Shown piece after piece: positions 47,882-60,716 of a DNA stretch of 64,000 bases. The position numbers and the translations under genes were made by a program. The notes beneath the pieces are model-generated. The model was not told where the DNA came from and made no database searches. It was given only the letters and a program-made list of their open reading frames with translations. The stretch comes from Desmodesmus armatus (taxonomy: Eukaryota; Chlorophyta; Chlorophyceae; Sphaeropleales; Scenedesmaceae): the NCBI GenBank assembly GCA_007449985.2, contig VIIQ02000059.1, forward strand, positions 434,001-498,000, read 5' to 3'. Each line of letters starts with the position of its first letter. Positions within the stretch are counted from its first letter, which is position 1.

Positions 47882-49547
47882 TCACATGGTCCGCTGCTGG
47901 TCGCAGCGTTGCCTCCACTCCTGCATGCTGATGATGTTCCGGCCTGCCACAATCTCCTGCTGCCGCTTGTCCAGCGTCTGATACCAGCGTGGACCCAGCA
48001 CACGCTTGGGCACAAGCGACTGCTGTGAATGGGGCAGCATGCTGAGGTCGATGTTGAGGTCCAGCACCTGCAAGTGCGGCAGGCAAGTGCGCACACATTC
48101 GTATTCACATTCGCGCATGGCTAAGAGAATAAGTGATAAGCAAACCAGAATTATGCCAAAAGATTGGTTTGACGTACTGCTGACTTCAATACTGCTGCCA
48201 ACAGCTGCGGTACACAGCGCGCACCCGCTATGCTGCCAGGGGGACACAAACTGCCAGCGTCAGCCTGCTGGCATGGCTTGCCAACTGCATGCTGAGGGTG
48301 AGGCCCTACTCTGACCCTCGTCGGACAACATGATCGGTCCCTGCCATCCACTTTTACAATGTTATCTGCCTTGGCGATTGACTTCCAGGGAGAAAAAACA
48401 GCCAGAAAGCAAAGCCCAAACCATACACAGCCAGCAGCTGCAGTGCCAAACTTCTCGATTCTTTTCAACAGTAAATAGCATCCAAGCCCAGTCGCCCCCC
48501 TCCCCACCACCACCAACACACACACTCACACAGCGCACACTCTCTCTCACCTTGATGAGCTCCGTGGGGTCCATCTTCTTCAAGCTGCCCTTGAGCGTCT
48601 CCACCTCCGCCGCCCCGCTCGAAGACGTCCGCCGCAGCGCCTGCTGCTGCTCCGCCTCCTGCGCCTTCTCTGCTGCTGCCTTGCCACGCCCTGTGGCCCA
48701 GTACACCTTGGACTGCGTGTGTCGCCGGCTGAACACGTCTGCTGTGTTGCTGTTCTCCAGGCTGGCTGCTGCTGCTTTGGCCACCGCACTGCCAGGGGCC
48801 GCATTGATGGTCTTGAACGCATTCCGCTCCCTGCATGGCACCAGCACAAACAGTCACACATATGTGATGAGGTGTTGTGTTGGAAGGCGGCTGCCCAGTG
48901 CCACCGTTGGAGTCGGTGCAGCATGTTGCTTGAGAATTCAATACGGCTGAGAAATCGGCTGCCCAGTGCCACCATAACACGTAATCCCAGCGGTGTATGT
49001 AGCAAGAGGTCTACCGATGCGCCAACCAACGCACCCCAGACCAACCTAAACCTCTACCTTTCAAGCCTTTGATGGGGCTACAAGCCTTGAAGGCTTTTGA
49101 AGGCCAGTGGCGGCCCTGAAAGCCAACAGCACATGACAGCTGCAAGCCGACTAGTGCCTGTCTTCCTGATGCCCGTGCCCTGCACCCACCTGTTGCGCAT
49201 GTTGACCAGCGCCATGGCCATGGCAGGCTTGACGCGGGTTGTGAGCACCGACTGGCCCTTCTCCGCCTCCACTGCTGCTGCCAGCAGCTCCTCCTCCTCC
49301 TCCAGGCGCGCACGCTGCTGCGCCTCCACCTTGTCGAGCTCATCTTGGATTCTGAGGTTGTTGTGTGTGTTGAACATATGAGTGGAATCAAGCATGTCCA
49401 CACAGGATCATGACGACGATGATGGTGACAGGGACATTCTCAAAAAGTGCGTTCCGACACGCAAATGGGGGTGAAGAGGCTCAGCTATGATGATCATAGT
49501 GAAATGTTTCACTGATACTTGTCTGACGTCGTTGCACCTCCTGGCCT

Positions 49548-49578
<31 letters not shown>

Positions 49579-52500
49579 GCGGAGGGGGGGGGGGGTAGGC
49601 ATAAACCCTAAACCCTAAACCCAGCCAGCCAGCCAGTCGACGTGCAAGATAGCGCCAAGGCAGCAAGGCCCTGAAACAGATTGACAATCGCCGGTCACAC
49701 AGGGTCCTTTGCCACTTAGCGCATAAGTTGCAGTGGGCCATCTTCACCCCATAGGTTCACTCCAATAGGTTCACTCCGGCCAAGCAAACGTCATGAGAGG
49801 TATGAAACATGCATGCAACACGTGGTCTGCCAGACGATGCGTACCGCTGGATGAACTCTTCAGAGCGGCTCTCCTGCTTCGCCCGGTTGAGGTCGTCATT
49901 GAGTCGCGCCTTCGTCTGCGCATACCCGCCCGTTATCTTGCCTGCAGCAGAGCAGCGGGAAGCATCAGCACGATCAGTCAGTCATCCTGAACTCCGTCAC
50001 TTCCTTGCATGAGACATACAAAAACTCAACCAGCTTGACTGCTGAGGAACGAGTGTGATGGTTGCTCAAATAGCACCGTACGACGCACAGAAAGGGTATG
50101 CAAAAGAACAGAAGGGTGTTACTGCAAGGCGAGAGATGACGATCCAGCAGACCCCACTTACCAGAAGCACGCTTCTTCTGCAGCATCTCCTTCACCAGGG
50201 ATGAGTCATACTTGAAGCTGCGGCACACGACAGCAACGACGGCAGGAGAGTATGAGACTCAGCATGACAGCGACAGGGTCGTCATTGCAAGCTACCTTCA
50301 AAAGACATGCGCATGACACGCAACAGCAATAGCAGTGGCCATTCCGGAATGGATAGATAAGCACTGTAAGCTGCAGCACAAAAGCGCGGCAATGAGTTCC
50401 ACCACGTGAACACACCAAGACCACACACAGAGCCTTCAGTGCAAACATGCAGCTGCTGGGAGCGGGCTCCAAAAGGTAACTCAAAGAGCAGCCTCAGCCG
50501 TCAGTGATTTTGTCTGGGGCTGCCATGCACTGGGAGCTGCGCGACCCAGCTGATGCATGCGATAGAAACGGTGCCAGCCTGGGTGCTGGGTGATGCAACC
50601 ATATGTCGTCATAGATACATAGATCACCCAAGAAACACGGAGATACAACCACATGTCCATGCTGAGCGAGTGAAAGGCCTCACCTGCGTGCGTGCTGGAG
50701 CTTGTCCAGCGCCTGCTGCACGTCCCCCTTGGTGATGAACTTGGCTCCTGCACGTGCGGCCCTCTCCTTGGCCTTGTTGTACTCCTCAAGGGTGATCAGG
50801 CTGTTGCTGACCTGCAGCAACAAGCAACAATTGCGTGGTCTACTAAGTTATAGCTCCATACACGACAAACAGTATGGTACCACCGGTGCGGTGCAGTACT
50901 CAAATGAAGTCATCAAAACAGGGTTCCCATGCTTGACACCAGCCCGTGAGCCAAGTCTCAGGCCCCTTGCCACCAGCAAAGCGGCGTTGACTCAAGCTCC
51001 ACCGACCAGGTTTTGATGGTCATAATAGTGCCCGTTCAATATTCAAGTGTAACCAAGCTACTCATCCCCCCCCCCCATAATCATGCCCCCCTCAAAATCC
51101 CTAGCAGACCTTCCACACATCAACAGTCTCTGCCAAAAGCCCCCCCCCCTGCACCCAGAACTGGTTCATTCCCTGCAAGCAGAACCCAACAGACCACCTA
51201 CCATGTTCATCTGGTGCCTGAAGACGGTGCCGGTCAAGTCGTCCAGGTGGAGCCACTTCCGCGTGCGCTCGGGGGGCTTGGGGAAGCTGCAGGCAGCATG
51301 AAAAACAGTGGTGAGCATACATTCCACAGCAACTACCTACTTACAGGTACTTCACATGAAGCCACATGCACCTGGAACCTACCCGCATTCTGTCTCATTG
51401 CAGCCCGATCCCCTCCTCACAAACTGCCTCGAGCTGACCCCGCTGGCGAAGCCTTTCATGGCAATATGCATTACAACCCCGCCGCAACCCTCTGCTTTGA
51501 CCACCTTCTTCCCCAGTAGGAGTACTGATGTGTCCCGGGTACTCACGCGTAGCTGTTGCGCTGCACGATGCTGTCCACGCGCACCAGCATGTAGCTGGGC
51601 TGCTGCGAGCGCTGTGCGTTGGGGCCCAGGTTGGGCACGATGCGCAGCAGGCAGCCAGGCAGGTCGGCCTCGAAGAAAGGCTGCGCAACAACAAGCAGCC
51701 AGCAGGGAAGCCGTTGAATGGTGAACTATAGAATGTTGGCGCAGCTGCGCTGCGGCAGCAGAGGGGGCAGAGCAGCCAACCATTATGCAGCGCAGGCCTG
51801 CGCCCCCTCAGGATTGCACATGTATGCCCCACATGGCAACCCCCATCCACCTTCCCTCCAAACCGTAGCTGGGACACAGCTCCAAACCCCCCACAACACC
51901 GGCTGCTGATACCTTCTGTCACAGCAGCGGTCCAGCCATTTGTCGGCCCCCAACCCCCACACCCTGAGCACAACGCCCACCTCGTTGTGCCACTGCTCCA
52001 GCTTCGACCGTGTGAGCTGTATGGACTGAACCTCCTCCAGCTTAGCAATCTCATCAGAGTCCTGCAGAAGCACACAGCCACATACAGCAGCAGGAGACCC
52101 TCAGACAATGCGCTTGGATGCTATTGGTGTGGACCAACTACTAGTACATTGCTGAACTTCACCACCCTGGACCCCCCTGGCCATTGGGCAGTAAGATACA
52201 CGCAGAGCAACAGCAGCAGGGGTGTTGTACAGCCACATCCTGCCATTGTGAGCTTCACCACTCTGGGCTTGGGGCGCCCCTACCCTTTCCATCTTCGCCG
52301 CTCCACAACCAACACCACCCCCACCTTCTCATCATCCGTTCCCCCCCCCCCCGAGGTCCTTGGAAACACCCAAAATGCACAATGTCTGATACACACACAG
52401 CCCACCACCCACCTCATAGCTCGCCCCTTCGTCGTACACCTCAGTCCGCGCCCCCAGCGCCTTGCCGCCAGCTTGCCCCTCCCCCTCCTCCCGGTCGCCC

Positions 52501-54436
52501 TCCTCCGCCTCCAGGCCAGACATCCCCGCGTCATCGTCAGAGGCCTCCTCCTCCTGCCCCGACTGCCACCCAACACCACCCCCACATTCTCATCTTGTCT
52601 CCCCCCTCCCCGGGGGGTCCTTGCAAACCCCCTGCAACGTCTCCAGTGTCTTGCACACACACAGCCCACCACCCACCTCATAGCTCGCCCCTTCGTCGTA
52701 CACCTCAGTCCGCGCCCCCAGCGCCTTGCCGCCAGCTTGCCCCTCCCCCTCCTCCTGGTCCCCCTCCTCCGCCTCAAGTCCAGACATCCCCGCATCATCG
52801 TCAGAGGCCTCCTCCTCCTGCCCCGACTGTTCCTCATCCTCAGAGAGTTCCGCCTCTTCTTCATCGTCTGGCAGTGCAAGCTCCTGAAGGTCGTCGTCCG
52901 CTGCTTTCCGGCTCCTGCGCGCACGCTGCTGCTTCTCCTGCCGCTCCTCCTCCTCCTGCGCACAGGTACAATCACATGGCACAGCATACTGTGAGCAACT
53001 GTGTTTGCTGGAGGCGTGTGCAGCTGGTAAGCAGCGCAACAGCTAACCAGTGTGTGCGATTGCGCAATGCAGCCTGCTCCCCTCAACCGCTGTGCCACAA
53101 ACACCACCCATCGCACTGCGGTTGTAGATGGCGTGTGCACTCAGATCACGTTGCCCCCAGCCCCGCTGCAGCTATCCCACTGCAACAGGCAGCCAGCAAA
53201 GGCCAAGAGAACTGTGATGAACTGAAGTTCAACTGCAAGGCGGGGTTCGCCCTGCAGCACAATGCCCCCCCCCCCCCTCTTTCCAGTAAGAACCCACACA
53301 GCACTGGCCCACCCTAGGACCGCACCTGCTGCTTCTTCTTTTCCCGCGCCTCTCGCTGCGCGTGTGCTGCTGCGATCTTGCCGATTGCGCTGTCAGTGCC
53401 TGTCTGCGCGCGCGGCCGCCGGCTGGACGCCCGCACCTCAACCTGCAGGGATACGGCAGCAGTGGTGGTGGTTGCGGGGGGTAGTGTGGTGGTGTTTGGG
53501 AAGGGGCCCAGGTACGTGTTCGGAAAGCGCTGGGTAGAGGTGTGGACGCTGCAGAATTCTCTCTCCTGCCACTGCTAGTGTTGGCTGGGGTGCACAGAAG
53601 TGGTCCTGCCACTGCTAGTGTTGGCTGGAGTACACAGTAGTCCGGCCAGCTGTGGTACACAAAAGGGATGCAATCAACTGGGGTACACAGACAGATGCAA
53701 CATCCCCCAGCACGCGCATCATACAATACTTGTACCATGCACAGCTGACATACTGTGACAGGTAGTGAATTGCAAGAGTGGCATGTTGAGATGTGTTGTG
53801 CATTCAGCTCCCCCTGCTGCTGTCCGCAGGTTGGCTTGTGCCTCTAGGCTATTGGGTGCCGCGGCACAGCACCACCACCAGCACTCCAGCTTGCTTTATT
53901 GGAGGGGCTGCCGGTCAGGTGCAGGCTTGAACTTCGTGGTTTTGAACAAATGCATGTTGGTGCCTGTGCTGCAGAACCTGGATGCACTGCATGCTGTGCA
54001 TTCACTACGTGGTGACCCCCACCAGCTGCTGCTGCTTGTCTTACAAGTGCCTGCACTGGGCATGTGCCACCAGGCTGGCATGCTGCTACTGACGGATGCC
54101 TTTTGTACGGTGTACTGATGCCCTTCCTACCTGCTCATCCCTGCTGCGGGTCTGATCCAGCACTGACTTGCCCAGACGAGCGCGCTGCAGCTGCTCCTCC
54201 CTTTCATAGAGGAACATTTCACGCTCCAGCTCATTCATCTCCTCCAGCTTGTTCCTCAATTCTGCATCCATGTCATCGTCATCTGCATCATCCCCACCCT
54301 GCTTTCCACGTTTGCTGCTGCCCAAAGCTGGCTCATCATCGTCCGAGTCAGTGGGCTTCCGGGCTCGCTTTTTTGCTGCTTTACTCCTGCCTGTCACCAT
54401 CAACAGCTCATTATCATCATCCATATCGTCTGCCAT
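47882..54436 (-). CDS. RTF1: RTF1, Paf1-complex transcription elongation factor (Plus-3 domain)
   Basis: Nuclear subunit of the Paf1 complex, which travels with RNA polymerase II and promotes H2B ubiquitination. Exons with closing phases: 54436-54131, 53442-53326, 52955-52677, 52562-52413, 52061-51981, 51680-51547, 51286-51202, 50811-50684, 50217-50162, 49941-49845, 49351-49190, 48830-48551 and 48067-47882; 686 residues, or 636 without the duplicated exon 52562-52413. Acidic N-terminus (MADDMDDDNELL), then ELEREMFLYEREEQLQRAR and the RSSRR-type segment typical of RTF1. Two acidic Glu/Asp exons follow, then the Plus-3 domain from IQLTRSKLEQWHNEPFFEAD through GCLLRIVPNLG, YMLVRVDSIV, RTRKWLHL and NSLITLEEYNKAKE (exons 52061 to 50684). 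After it come coiled helices and a conserved C-terminal region. ATG 54436 opens the acidic N-terminus. The start and all junctions are well supported. Confidence 0.93.
49546..49622 (+). repeat. Interstitial telomeric repeats beside a (TG)n/poly-G tract
   Basis: A (TG)n run and two long G runs (from about 49563 to 49595, broken by CGGA) are followed directly by three perfect TAAACCC units at 49602-49622, the complement of the plant-type TTTAGGG telomere unit. The whole lies in the RTF1 intron 49844-49352. The G runs can form G-quadruplexes on the plus strand. Confidence 0.9.
52309..52829 (-). repeat. Tandem duplication of an entire RTF1 exon with flanking intron (261-base unit)
   Basis: Units 52309-52569 and 52570-52829 carry almost identical copies of an acidic exon segment (SGQEEEASDDDAGMSGLEAE...) plus its donor and about 100 bases of intron. 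The copy nearer the gene's 5' end is fused to the body of exon 52955-52677. The other forms a separate exon 52562-52413 with a fresh acceptor (TGGCAG before TCGGGG). Both are phase 0 at each end, so inclusion keeps the frame and adds 50 residues. Exon parts diverge less than the intron parts. Confidence 0.92.
53564..53637. repeat. Two-copy 40-base tandem repeat in RTF1 intron
   Basis: TCCTGCCACTGCTAGTGTTG begins at 53564 and again at 53604. The second unit is incomplete and diverges after GTACACAGTAG. It lies in the first RTF1 intron. Confidence 0.85.
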
Positions 54437-56288
54437 GTTGACTTTGGTGTGCTACAGAGAGCCCAAAGAGAGAATGCAGACAGCAAGATCTGTGGGTGGT
54501 GTGTCAGTGAAACTGAGGTGGCTGGGCTGATCTATGGCAGTGCACTTGCTTAGTGGGCTGGAGATGTTTGCCAGCACCAAACACATGGCTCACCATGTCC
54601 ACATGGCCCAACAGCCTGTAAAACCCTGCCGCACCTGGGGTTTACAGGCGGGACAGCCGGACAGCCCTCTAACCCTGCCAGGGACATGGCGACCTTCGCT
54701 ACGCACAGACCATGTGATGCTTGTTACACCATCACAACGCATGTTCCAGCACACACAACAGAGTCAATACGCTGGAACATGGTGGTGTGATAAAGTCATA
54801 GCTGGACAAGGCTAGCAAAGAATGCCGTTCCTGCTTGCCTGCATGCCTGTGCGATTGCATGGATGGCCATGCAATTGGCATGCCAGCAACCGGTCCATGC
54901 AACTTCTATTGCACATTTCAAACTATATGCAGGCGGTATCGCGCCTGTCCCACTCATTCTCAAGCATGCATGCCCTGCACTACGGTATTTTCCAACCGCA
55001 CGCCTTTCCAGCAGCTGATGCTCCTAATGAAACAGACAACGGTGTCCACTTGAGCCCAGTGTGAACAGATTATTGCTGTTGCAGCAATATCCCACACTTG
55101 CATACAGACACCACAGGGTGGAACAGCTTGAGTCTGTAAAATGGAGGTGAGGCTTGAAGCAGGGAGCTTGGCTGTGACCAGCAGGACACACACCTTGCTC
55201 AAGCTTGTCGCTGGTATCCATCAAACACAGCCACATCACACATGACGCAAGGATAGGATGGGGTTAGCAGCGGCTGCCAAGCACTGTTGAGCAGCCTGTG
55301 CAGCTGTCAGAACAACTCAACCGCTGTCAATATCAAACCAGCCCCTCAAACTCCCACCAACGTGACCCTATGCTTTTACCCCATACCTTGGGTTGGCCCC
55401 CTGGCCCCCACACAAACACAAACATGAAACAGAAGGTCAGTATCACAACCGCGCTGGCAGCATCCTGGCAACAACACCAAAAGCTCACGGAGCCTCGAGC
55501 TTAGAGGCATGGATGCTTCCGGTGGGTGAGGAAAGAAGGGCCTTCAGCCCACCATCATCATCCTAATGCTCAACAGCAGTCGTGCATGCAGTCGTTGTGC
55601 AACAGCATGTGCCTTGCAGGGTCACAAAATGAGCTCGGCCGTTGACGCCGCATGTGATTCCGTCGTGTGCAACCCTCAAGCAACTATGCATGCTCCACAA
55701 CAGTCATTGTGTGGACCTTGCTGAGCTCCTCACAGCAACTCAAGGATGGTAAAGCTAGCTATGACACACGTGAACACAGTCAAAGCAATGAATGCACCAG
55801 ACAGCATGGTGTATGGCGGGTGGCCAACAGCCAGCAATGGACAACGGCCACGTGCCCCATCAAGCACCAACATGAGCCCTGGCGATTGCAATCAGCAGCA
55901 ATAGAGCAGTGTTCACAGGCACATCGCTGCAGAAGCGCCGCCATTCGGCCCCAGGGTACCTGGGTGCGCAAGGACGCACACCAACAGCTGCAGCACCAAC
56001 AGACAAAGCTGTCCTGCAGGGCTACTGCAGGCTCCGTAAAGAAGGCAAACGTTGACACAAACGATGCGTTGGACAGCAAGCAGTGGTGCCCGCTGCAGGG
56101 CAATTCACACACCAACGCATTGAACAGCTAGCTACCCCGCACGTTGCAAGCCGACAGACAGTTCACTGGTGGTGCCCACAGAAAGGCATCCAACAGGCAA
56201 GTGACATCACCGGCAGTGTGCCCATGCAGCAAACCTGGCGAGCGTGAAGCAGCAGCAGCACACTGCACTGGAGGCAACGGGTGCCACA
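54437..56288. other. Intergenic: RTF1 5' side / reductase 3' side
   Basis: About 1.85 kb. Open frames on both strands are short and Cys/Trp/His-rich in the manner of random frames. No domain, repeat array or RNA gene was identified. Confidence 0.5.
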
Positions 56289-59200
56289 TTACTTGTACAG
56301 CACAAAGTTGTGCTGGATGACCTGGTCCTGTGGCTTGATGGACAGCCACTTGGACACCTCAGGCTTGGTGATGGGCATCACAGTGGGGGGCACAGGCATC
56401 TTGAACTGTGTGCAGTACAGGAAGGCACCCATGTTGATGTGGAAGGCCCTCCACTCCACTGGAACCTCCTGCATCCTCCTCACAGCCTCCAGCTGCTCTG
56501 TGCTGAGCTTGGCGCCATGCTGCTTCCTGCCCTTGCGGCGAAGGCTGGGCGCCGTGCTGCTCGCGTTGCTGCCGCCTTCAAACTCGCCGTCGCTGCTGAG
56601 CAGCTCTGCGTCACTGCTGCTGCTAGAAGGAGTGAGATCGCTGCCGCTGCCGCCAGCCCTGCTGCTGACGTCCGTCGCTGCCTTGATCACACCCTCCTCA
56701 ATGCCACTGTGTGCTGGACCTGCGCTGCCATTCTTTCCTGCAGGAAGGCCAAACCTGGGTGCTGCGCCTGGGATAGTAGCTGCACCACCGATGCTGCTGG
56801 GGCAGGTGTGTGGCCTCCACAGGAGAAGGAATTCGTCCTGTTCTGTGGGGTCCAGGAGTGCTGCCAGGCGCTGCATGTTGTTGCTGCTGAAGCGAAGGTT
56901 GACATCAGTCTTGGGCTGGTTGATGATCTTGAAGGACTCGAAGCCCACGGCCAGCTTGCGAGCCACACGGTCCATCTTCATCCAGCTGCAGGACAGGGCA
57001 AGGCAGAGCAAAGCTTGGTGTCAGTGTTGCCTTGGTGTGCAAGTACCACGCAAACTTTCAAACCCCTAATACCGAACTGAAGGCCTAGTGCCATACTAGC
57101 TTGCCACCACAGGGCAAGACACAGCAAAGCAGAGCTGAGCCAAGGCAGAGCGGAGCGCAGAAACTGTTAGAGAGCAGCAGGAGGTAGGTGATGGGGCAAG
57201 GCAGATGCTGTGATGTGACGCCAGCTGGAATGAACCCACTATTGACTGTAACTGTCACCTGTTGCTTGCCGCGTCTGTGGTGGGAGGTGACTGACAATGA
57301 CAGCAGTAAGGCACTTTTGGCGTTTTTCAACCCACAGCTACTGCACACCCCAGCTCAGCCAACAGCGCTGTTTTTGAACGGCACACCCTCACAACACCAG
57401 TCACAGTCTCCTTTCCCATAAGTAGTAAATTCAGCTACAGCAGCCCGCCAACCAACATATTCAAACTCACCCCAGGACCTTGCCAGCCAGCCAGATCTTC
57501 AGGCCTGTGATGTACATGTAGTACGCAGCACGCTTGGGGTTGGGCTCGTGGTCGCATGCCATAGGGCCAGCACAGCTCCCCATCACCAGGTTGTTAAGCA
57601 CCGGCCATGCACCGTACACCTCCACACCCCAGTTCCAGGACTCCATAATGGTGAGTGGGTATGTGGTGCTGCTACCGCAGTGCACGATCAGCAGCGTGTG
57701 CTGGGCCCCAGACCCCTTCCCGGGGGTCTGATCCGCACGCCCCTGGGGGACGTCTGCGGCTGCCTCCTCTGGGACGCTGCTGCTGAAGGCGCTGACGGTA
57801 ACCATGCGCGCGCTGCCGCGCTGCTTCATGACTGCGGCTGCGCGCTGGTGGAAGGTCGCTGCTGCAAGTGCCTCCTTGCCGCTGCATGGGGTGCCGTCAG
57901 TGATGATGCGCCCGTTGCGGGTGGGGGTGGCGATGCAGGAAGCTGCACGGCCCTGGCCCACGGCTGCTGCTGTTGCGAGGATCACGTTGGCGACCACGTC
58001 GGAGGGGATGACATCCCAAACGTTGCTGGCCTGTATGGAAGACGCAGCACAGCACAGGCAGAGGCGAAGACTGAGCGGCTGAATATATGCTGCAGGTTTT
58101 GAGCTGTGAAGCCTTGTTGTGTACCTTTGCGCTGGCCCAAACAGCATAGCACAACAAACCCACCCAGCACTGAGGCTCTGTGGCAGTGTGGAAGGCCAGC
58201 CTATGGCCTTCGGCTTTCAGTCATTTCTGAGTTGAGTAATGCCGCACACTGTGACATTCAGCGTGTTTTGCTGCACCAGCAGCATGAGCAAGGACGCTGC
58301 AGCACCCAACAGCATCTGAGCCGACTTACCTTGTAGTTGCTGGCGTGGGTGAGTTGAAGAGGCCAGCCATGAAGGCCAGGGTGGCACCCACGTGACCAGC
58401 AAAGTTGCCGGTGTAGCCTGCAGATTCACAGGCAGAGAGACATGCAGGGAGGTGAGAAAACGCATACTATGCTTAGTAAGCCAGTAGCTGTTCGTACCAA
58501 ACCAGGGCTGGAAGAGGCGAGGTGCGATATCTACCCTGGCGCAATGTCTTTTGGGAGGAGTTGTCTCAACAGCAGTGTGCATTGAAGCTGAACTGTGAGA
58601 CTGCTGCTGAATAGGGACCTTGTGCCTAGCCCGCATGACCTCAGTAAGCAGCCTCAGTGGGAGCTTAGCTACTGGCTGGGTGTATTCAGCACGTTTTTGA
58701 ACACCTTTGGAGCAACGCACCTGTCAGTGAAGCAGCACAGGGGCAGTGACGTTGTCAGCCGCCCCTAGGGCCGATCAGCACCGTCACTGCCTCTATGCTG
58801 CTTCACCGGCAGGTGGTTCACTCCAACGTGCGCAGCTACTGCCGCTCTCACCTCCCAAACAACGCCCCAGTGCTGTGTGGGCATGCTGTTTGCTGACAGG
58901 CCGTGCCCAGCAGTAAACATTCAACCAGGTTGATCAAAGGAAGGCAACGGTGCCCACTCACCGGGGTATGGGTCCAACTACTGCCGATCCCCCCCCCCCC
59001 AAAAAAAACAGCAGCCTGTGCTGTTTAGAGCATGCTCTCTGATCGTAGGCTGTGCCCGGCAGTGAGAACGCAACATGTAGCAAGGAAGGAAGGAAGGAAG
59101 CCGTGCAACACACAGTGTACACCCACCTGGGTAAGGGTCCCTGGCACAGGAGGAGATGAGTGTCGGGCGCATGATGGCCACTGGCAGGTTGAAGTACCTC

Positions 59201-60716
59201 TGGTAATCCGCCACCATGTACCTGTGGGCCAAACACACAGACACAAAGGGCACACCACACAGCAGCAGACCATCAGCTTCAGGTGTTGAGAGTGGCAGGG
59301 CCCAGGCTCAGAAGGGTTCTCTGACAGTTTGAGGTGTTGGGGTTGATGCGTTGCTGCAGTATCAAGCTACCCACATGAGGTGCATGGTATGGGTGCTGTA
59401 TTGCTATGCGCACACAGGGCCAAGCAGCGGCAGGCAGTAGCAGAGAGACGGTAGCAGCAAAAGGCACTCACTCTGCCAGGTGCTTGCTGAGTGTGTAGTT
59501 GTTGGGGAAGTTCCACTGAGCCAGGAGGCCCTCAGCACGCAGATTGGCATTGTGGGCTGGCATGGACAGTAGCTCCTGCAAGTGGAGAGGAAGAGGTTGC
59601 AGGGGGCAGGGTACAGGGCAAGGCAGGGGTGAGGAAGGTGCCATACAACACGGTCTACGAGGCTAGCAAGTTGGCATTGTGGGCTGGCATGGACAGCAGC
59701 TCCTTAACAGGGAAGGTGAGTGTGGATCAAGGCGAGGAGTAGGTCAGCAAGATGAGGAGGGTGTTCACAGATACATGCTGCAAATAGGGGCTGTGTGTGC
59801 TGGAACTAGAACTGAGAAGGATACAGCCAGTTTCTCTCCTCGGAGACCACAATGACAGTGACTGTGGTGGCAGCAGTGTTGCATTGGATCCAATGAAGGG
59901 GGGGAGTCCTAGGCTGATAACATGGCACACCCCAGCAGCGCGGGGGTTCAGCTTGAGCACACCCCACACATCTGCCTACAGCAGTAGATAGCGATCAAGA
60001 CACGCATAAGAAGCAACTGTTCGCACATGCACCCTCTGCATTGTTCCATTCTGCTGCTTTGGGGCTGGAGCTGGGACTGCTGTTGTTGCCGGGACTGCTG
60101 GTGATGATGCAGGATTGTGCATGCATGCAGCCCAAGCTCGTCCAAGCTGCCTCACCTGAACCAACTCGTGGTCATCGACTGGCTGGTCTCCATAGCTGAG
60201 GGGGTAGATGGCCTCCTTTACCAATGAGCCCTGGGGGGCATTCATGTTGGTGTATGCTGAGGAGACGTGCACAAAGGCCCGCAGATCGTTGAAGGACCTG
60301 GCAATGTCCAGCAGCTGCCGCGTGCCCTCATAGTTTGCACGCAGCAGCTCCTGAATGCCGACCTCCAGCCTGATGTCTGCTGCGCAGTGAATGACTGTCT
60401 GCACATCGCGCTGCAGCAGCTGCCTGTCTGACATGCTGATGCCAAGACCGACAGCGGTCATATCTCCTGCGACTGCCTGGACTTTGCTGAGCACTGGGTT
60501 GCCCCTGAGCAGGTGCATCAGGGGCGAGCTGTTGATCATCTTGTCCAAGCGCGTCTGGATGTCCTCGCCTTTCTTCTGACGCAGTAGCACATACACCTTT
60601 TTGACATCGGTGCAGCGCAGCAGCTTCTCCAGGCACATCATGCCCACATACCCACTGCTCCCAGTCAGGAACACCCCTCCCCCTACGAAGAAATCTTTGA
60701 TACTGAACTGTGACAT
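56289..60716 (-). CDS. Fatty acyl-CoA/ACP reductase (alcohol-forming, FAR family)
   Basis: NADPH-dependent reduction of activated fatty acids to fatty alcohols, used for wax esters or ether lipids. Six exons with closing phases: 60716-60156, 59575-59472, 59221-59127, 58417-58330, 58025-57471 and 56985-56289; 699 residues. The Rossmann nucleotide-binding motif is at the N-terminus (VFLTGSSGYVGMMCLEKLLR), then KVYVLLRQKKGED, AGDMTA, HCAADIR and NYEGTRQLLDIA. The catalytic Tyr-x3-Lys is NYTLSKHLAE in exon 2, followed by IMRPTLISSCARDPYPG and VIPSDVVANVIL. The C-terminal FAR_C-like part begins near FESFKIINQPKTDVNLRFSS and ends VEWRAFHINMGAFLYC. The protein is longer than the usual ~500 residues because of Ser/Ala/Gly-rich inserts in the last two exons. 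The N-terminus has no obvious targeting peptide. An extra partial copy of exon 2 lies in intron 1. Confidence 0.9.
59670..59705 (-). repeat. Partial copy of reductase exon 2 in the preceding intron
   Basis: The first ~33 bases of exon 59575-59472 (ELLSMPAHNANL) recur 127 bases upstream with only a couple of changes, preceded by TTAAG instead of TTGCAG. The catalytic YTLSK part is not included, so this copy cannot replace the exon. Confidence 0.8.

Noticed and set aside
52184..53317. 377-codon plus-strand frame, Pro/His/Ser-rich
   Set aside because: It is the antisense shadow of the acidic, GAG-rich RTF1 exons and their duplicate. Its apparent internal repeat simply mirrors the 261-base duplication.
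54960..56131. Several short frames with Cys/Trp/His-rich products between RTF1 and the reductase
   Set aside because: Random-frame composition on both strands, with no motif or consistent splicing.
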